Shown: in pieces, positions 3,954 through 6,186 of the stretch | Numbering within the stretch: the stretch's first letter is position 1 | Layout: each line of letters starts with the position of its first letter | DNA from: Methanobacteriota archaeon | GTDB taxonomy: Archaea > Halobacteriota > Methanosarcinia > Methanosarcinales > Methanosarcinaceae | Length of the DNA: 6,186 bases | Direction of reading: 5' to 3' | NCBI GenBank assembly: GCA_030837265.1 | Contig: JAUPKV010000655.1 | Coordinates: 1-6,186 of the forward strand | The notes under the pieces: generated by a model | What the model saw: the letters and a program-made list of their open reading frames with translations, nothing else | Told to the model about the DNA's origin: nothing | Databases searched by the model: none | Program-made: the position numbers and the translations under genes

Positions 3954-6186
3954 ATGAGTTTTATCATAGATCCACCTTTGCTTCTACTTTTTGGTCTGGG
4001 AATCTATTTTTTAGGCAAGAAAATGGAATGGAGCAGACATGCTAAGATAGTTGTGGGGTTGGCAATTGTCCTCATATTCGTAATATTCAGTGTTTTTCTT
4101 TATGCGGATATTATCCGCTGTCCATTCCCGTTTTTTTCCCAGATGAAAGGCTCGGAATTCATGTTCCATAGCAATATAACTCATATTACAAAATCGATGG
4201 TACCCAAAATAGTCGTCCTTTTTTTGTTTTTGCTCTATCCTATCTGGATCCTTGCCGGATATGCCTACCCCTTGCTCCTGAAAAAGAGAAGGCGCATTTC
4301 CCGGGAGGTCTACAAATACTCTGATGTCAAGAGCAAGAATGGAGCCCACGCAAAGAGCATCAGCAATAGCAAAAACGATAGCAATATAATTAGCGATAGC
4401 AATTCCGACGAACCCGGAGAGGCCACAGGTGTCTATAGCCCGCAGATAGCAGATAAAGCAGCTGATTCCACGAATTCATCGGTTTATTCGGTTAAGAGGG
4501 GTGAGGATATACGAAAGTGTGTGCAGGACGCCGTCGACTCCCTGGGCGGCATAGGTAGGTTCGTCAAGAAGGGCGACAAGGTGCTGGTAAAGATCAACAT
4601 CTGCGGAGGAGTGCCTGATAGGATGGGAACTTTCACCAGCATCAAGGTAGCCGATGTCCTGGCAGATCTCATCCTCTCTGCCGGAGGCAAGCCTGCCTTT
4701 GCCGATGCCGACATGATCTGGACCAAGTTCTGGCCGGCTGCGAAGGATTCAGGATTTGTGGAATGGGCCAAGAAGAAGGGAGTGGATCTGGTCAACCTCT
4801 CCGAGACCAAGATCGTGCGCTTCGACTTTGGCCAGGAGAGCGCTCTGGGCATAGAGAAAGTATCGCAGGAGTTGATCGATGCCGATGTGATCATCTCTGT
4901 CCCCACCATGAAGACTCATCTCCTCACCGGAGTTACCCTGGGCATGAAGAATATGTACGGCACATTTCCGGACATCGACAAAGCCAAGTACCACAAAAAA
5001 AGCATTGAGCATACCATCCTGGAGGTAAATTCTGCCTTTACTCCCAATCTGGTTATAATCGACGGAAGCATAGGCGGCGAGGGAATAGGCCCTCTTTCTG
5101 CAACTCCACTATACTATGAGACCATCATCGCCTCCAATGATGTGGTCCTGGCTGACTCCATTGCCTGCCAATTAATGGGCTACAAGCCCCTGGACATCGT
5201 GCATATCAAGCTGGCTTGGGAGACGGGACTGGGAGACGCTACGGCACAGTTCGATATCAACAGCCTGCCTTATCCCCATCCTAAGGATGGCAACTGGGAG
5301 CGCCCTGATCCACTGGTCAAGGACTTTTTTGAATGGGGCGTAGAGCTCATACTGATGTTTCCCGGCTGGGAGACGTTTTTTGATATTGGGGCGGACTTCC
5401 TGATGTACGATACTGCCCGCCTGCCGGTATTGCGTTATCTGGTACCGGTATTTCTCCAGCTCCTGAATGATTTAGTCTACATTAATCTCAAGGGGATCAA
5501 AAGCACTGCAGGAGATATCACCAGGAGAGTGATCAATGTCAGCTTGATAGGTCTGGTGGCATTGGGATTAGCTATCGGCTACTATCAAGATGGATATATT
5601 TGGAAATCCAACCTACTCTTTGAGTGCAGCTTCATTCTGGCAATAGCAATTGCTGCTCTTGCTTCAGCCAGAATGAAGACCATTCACCTTATAACGCTTC
5701 TTACATTATCTTCTCTTGTCTGTTATGTAGTAGAAAATACCAATATAAAGGCAGGACTTCTTCAATATACTGGAAGTACCGATGTAACCATTTTCACCAT
5801 CTCTGGCTGGATATTGATGATGGCCGTCATATTACAGCTTTCAGACTTCTTAACTGCATGGCTGAGGGAATTAGAGATCTTTAAGAAAATAAAAAGCTGG
5901 AAAACACTTCCTTTTTTAGGGATATTTGCAATCTTTATCTTGTTTTCTTACTTGGAGGGATATCTGGCCATATCGAATAATAATGTGAGAGTGATGTATG
6001 CATTCATGTTCGCCATTGGCTTTCTCTACTCCTCGAAGCACTCAATTGAATGGAACACCTCAATAGTGGTTTTAAGTGTGGCATTAGGCTGTTACATGGA
6101 ACTGTTGGGCTCAATAGCCGGATACTGGATTTATCCTTTCCACGAGACCCTGGCTATATTTTTCGCTCTCTCGTGGGCAGTTAACA
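3954..6186 (+). CDS. Polytopic membrane protein with cytosolic DUF362 domain, 3' end outside window
   Basis: This is one open frame of 744 codons with no stop, cut by the window end. ATG at 3954 follows GAGGTG (3942-3947) by 6 nt. Hydrophobic stretches at about 8-20, 31-50 and 84-108 lead into KKRRR (110-114), which by the positive-inside rule puts the next part in the cytosol. A Ser/Asn/Asp-rich linker (about 125-175) precedes the DUF362 domain (about 180-425). Its hallmarks are KVLVKINICGG (209-219), DADMIW (251-256), SVPTMKTH (315-322) with TLGMKNMYG (328-336), IIDGSIGGEGIGP (368-380) and LADSIACQLMGY (399-410). Residues about 485-744 hold some seven or eight further hydrophobic segments, including MELLGSIAGYWIYPF (715-729). 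DUF362 has no settled biochemical role, and many relatives carry ferredoxin-type clusters. None is seen here in the visible part. The C-terminal region is unidentified. GC is about 50% in the domain and about a third at both ends. A palindromic TATA-like box (3923-3934) would give an almost leaderless start, at odds with the ribosome binding site. Confidence 0.88.
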   Translation, partial: MSFIIDPPLLLLFGLGIYFLGKKMEWSRHAKIVVGLAIVLIFVIFSVFLYADIIRCPFPFFSQMKGSEFMFHSNITHITKSMVPKIVVLFLFLLYPIWILAGYAYPLLLKKRRRISREVYKYSDVKSKNGAHAKSISNSKNDSNIISDSNSDEPGEATGVYSPQIADKAADSTNSSVYSVKRGEDIRKCVQDAVDSLGGIGRFVKKGDKVLVKINICGGVPDRMGTFTSIKVADVLADLILSAGGKPAFADADMIWTKFWPAAKDSGFVEWAKKKGVDLVNLSETKIVRFDFGQESALGIEKVSQELIDADVIISVPTMKTHLLTGVTLGMKNMYGTFPDIDKAKYHKKSIEHTILEVNSAFTPNLVIIDGSIGGEGIGPLSATPLYYETIIASNDVVLADSIACQLMGYKPLDIVHIKLAWETGLGDATAQFDINSLPYPHPKDGNWERPDPLVKDFFEWGVELILMFPGWETFFDIGADFLMYDTARLPVLRYLVPVFLQLLNDLVYINLKGIKSTAGDITRRVINVSLIGLVALGLAIGYYQDGYIWKSNLLFECSFILAIAIAALASARMKTIHLITLLTLSSLVCYVVENTNIKAGLLQYTGSTDVTIFTISGWILMMAVILQLSDFLTAWLRELEIFKKIKSWKTLPFLGIFAIFILFSYLEGYLAISNNNVRVMYAFMFAIGFLYSSKHSIEWNTSIVVLSVALGCYMELLGSIAGYWIYPFHETLAIFFALSWAVN
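4362..4403 (+). repeat. Short repeated units in the low-complexity linker
   Basis: CGATAGCAAT occurs at 4376-4385 and 4394-4403, exactly 18 bases (six codons) apart, with related AGCAATAGC just before. It encodes part of the Ser/Asn/Asp linker between the membrane helices and the DUF362 domain. The in-frame period suggests that the linker grew by slippage. Confidence 0.55.

Noticed and set aside
4011..5884. Several open frames of 81-141 codons in other frames of the DUF362 gene
   Set aside because: The 744-codon frame with DUF362 motifs and membrane segments explains this region, and the alternative products look like shadows.

Overview
The window looks archaeal, most likely a methanogen of the Methanosarcina/Methanothrix type. 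This rests on AT-rich and unusually long intergenic stretches, TATA-like boxes, Shine-Dalgarno sites of the AGGTGA/GAGGTG kind, T-rich ends after genes, a secreted protein dense in N-X-S/T glycosylation sites, and a membrane-embedded DUF362 protein. The lineage is inferred from style, not from a marker gene.

Layout: (1) 1-470 is non-coding and carries palindromes, including two copies of a TGACA-N-TGTCA element, and a probable promoter. (2) 471-1694 (+) encodes a secreted, glycosidase-like TIM-barrel protein with a C-terminal beta domain. A third, imperfect copy of the palindrome overlaps its stop codon. (3) 1695-2387 is very AT-rich and has no convincing intact gene. It holds a possible four-way-junction RNA fold (1890-2022), a broken reading frame (2045-2209), a 19-nt tandem duplication and a 10-bp inverted repeat. 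(4) 2388-2537 (+) is a 49-residue protein with a TTG start and a very good ribosome binding site. (5) 2606-3271 (-) is a nitroreductase-family flavoprotein, convergent with the small gene. (6) 3272-3953 is mostly non-coding but contains a promoter-like box, a strong ribosome binding site and what looks like a frameshifted relic of a tiny Cys-rich protein (3590-3698). (7) 3954 to the window end (+) is one uninterrupted 744-codon reading frame, open at its 3' end. It has N-terminal membrane helices, a low-complexity linker, a cytosolic DUF362 domain and a long polytopic C-terminal region.

The genes do not form an operon: each has its own upstream region and orientations differ. No pathway linking them can be read from the window. 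The points most worth a second look are the palindromes around the secreted protein gene, the DUF362-membrane fusion with its GC-rich core, the possible structured RNA, and the two degraded small reading frames.
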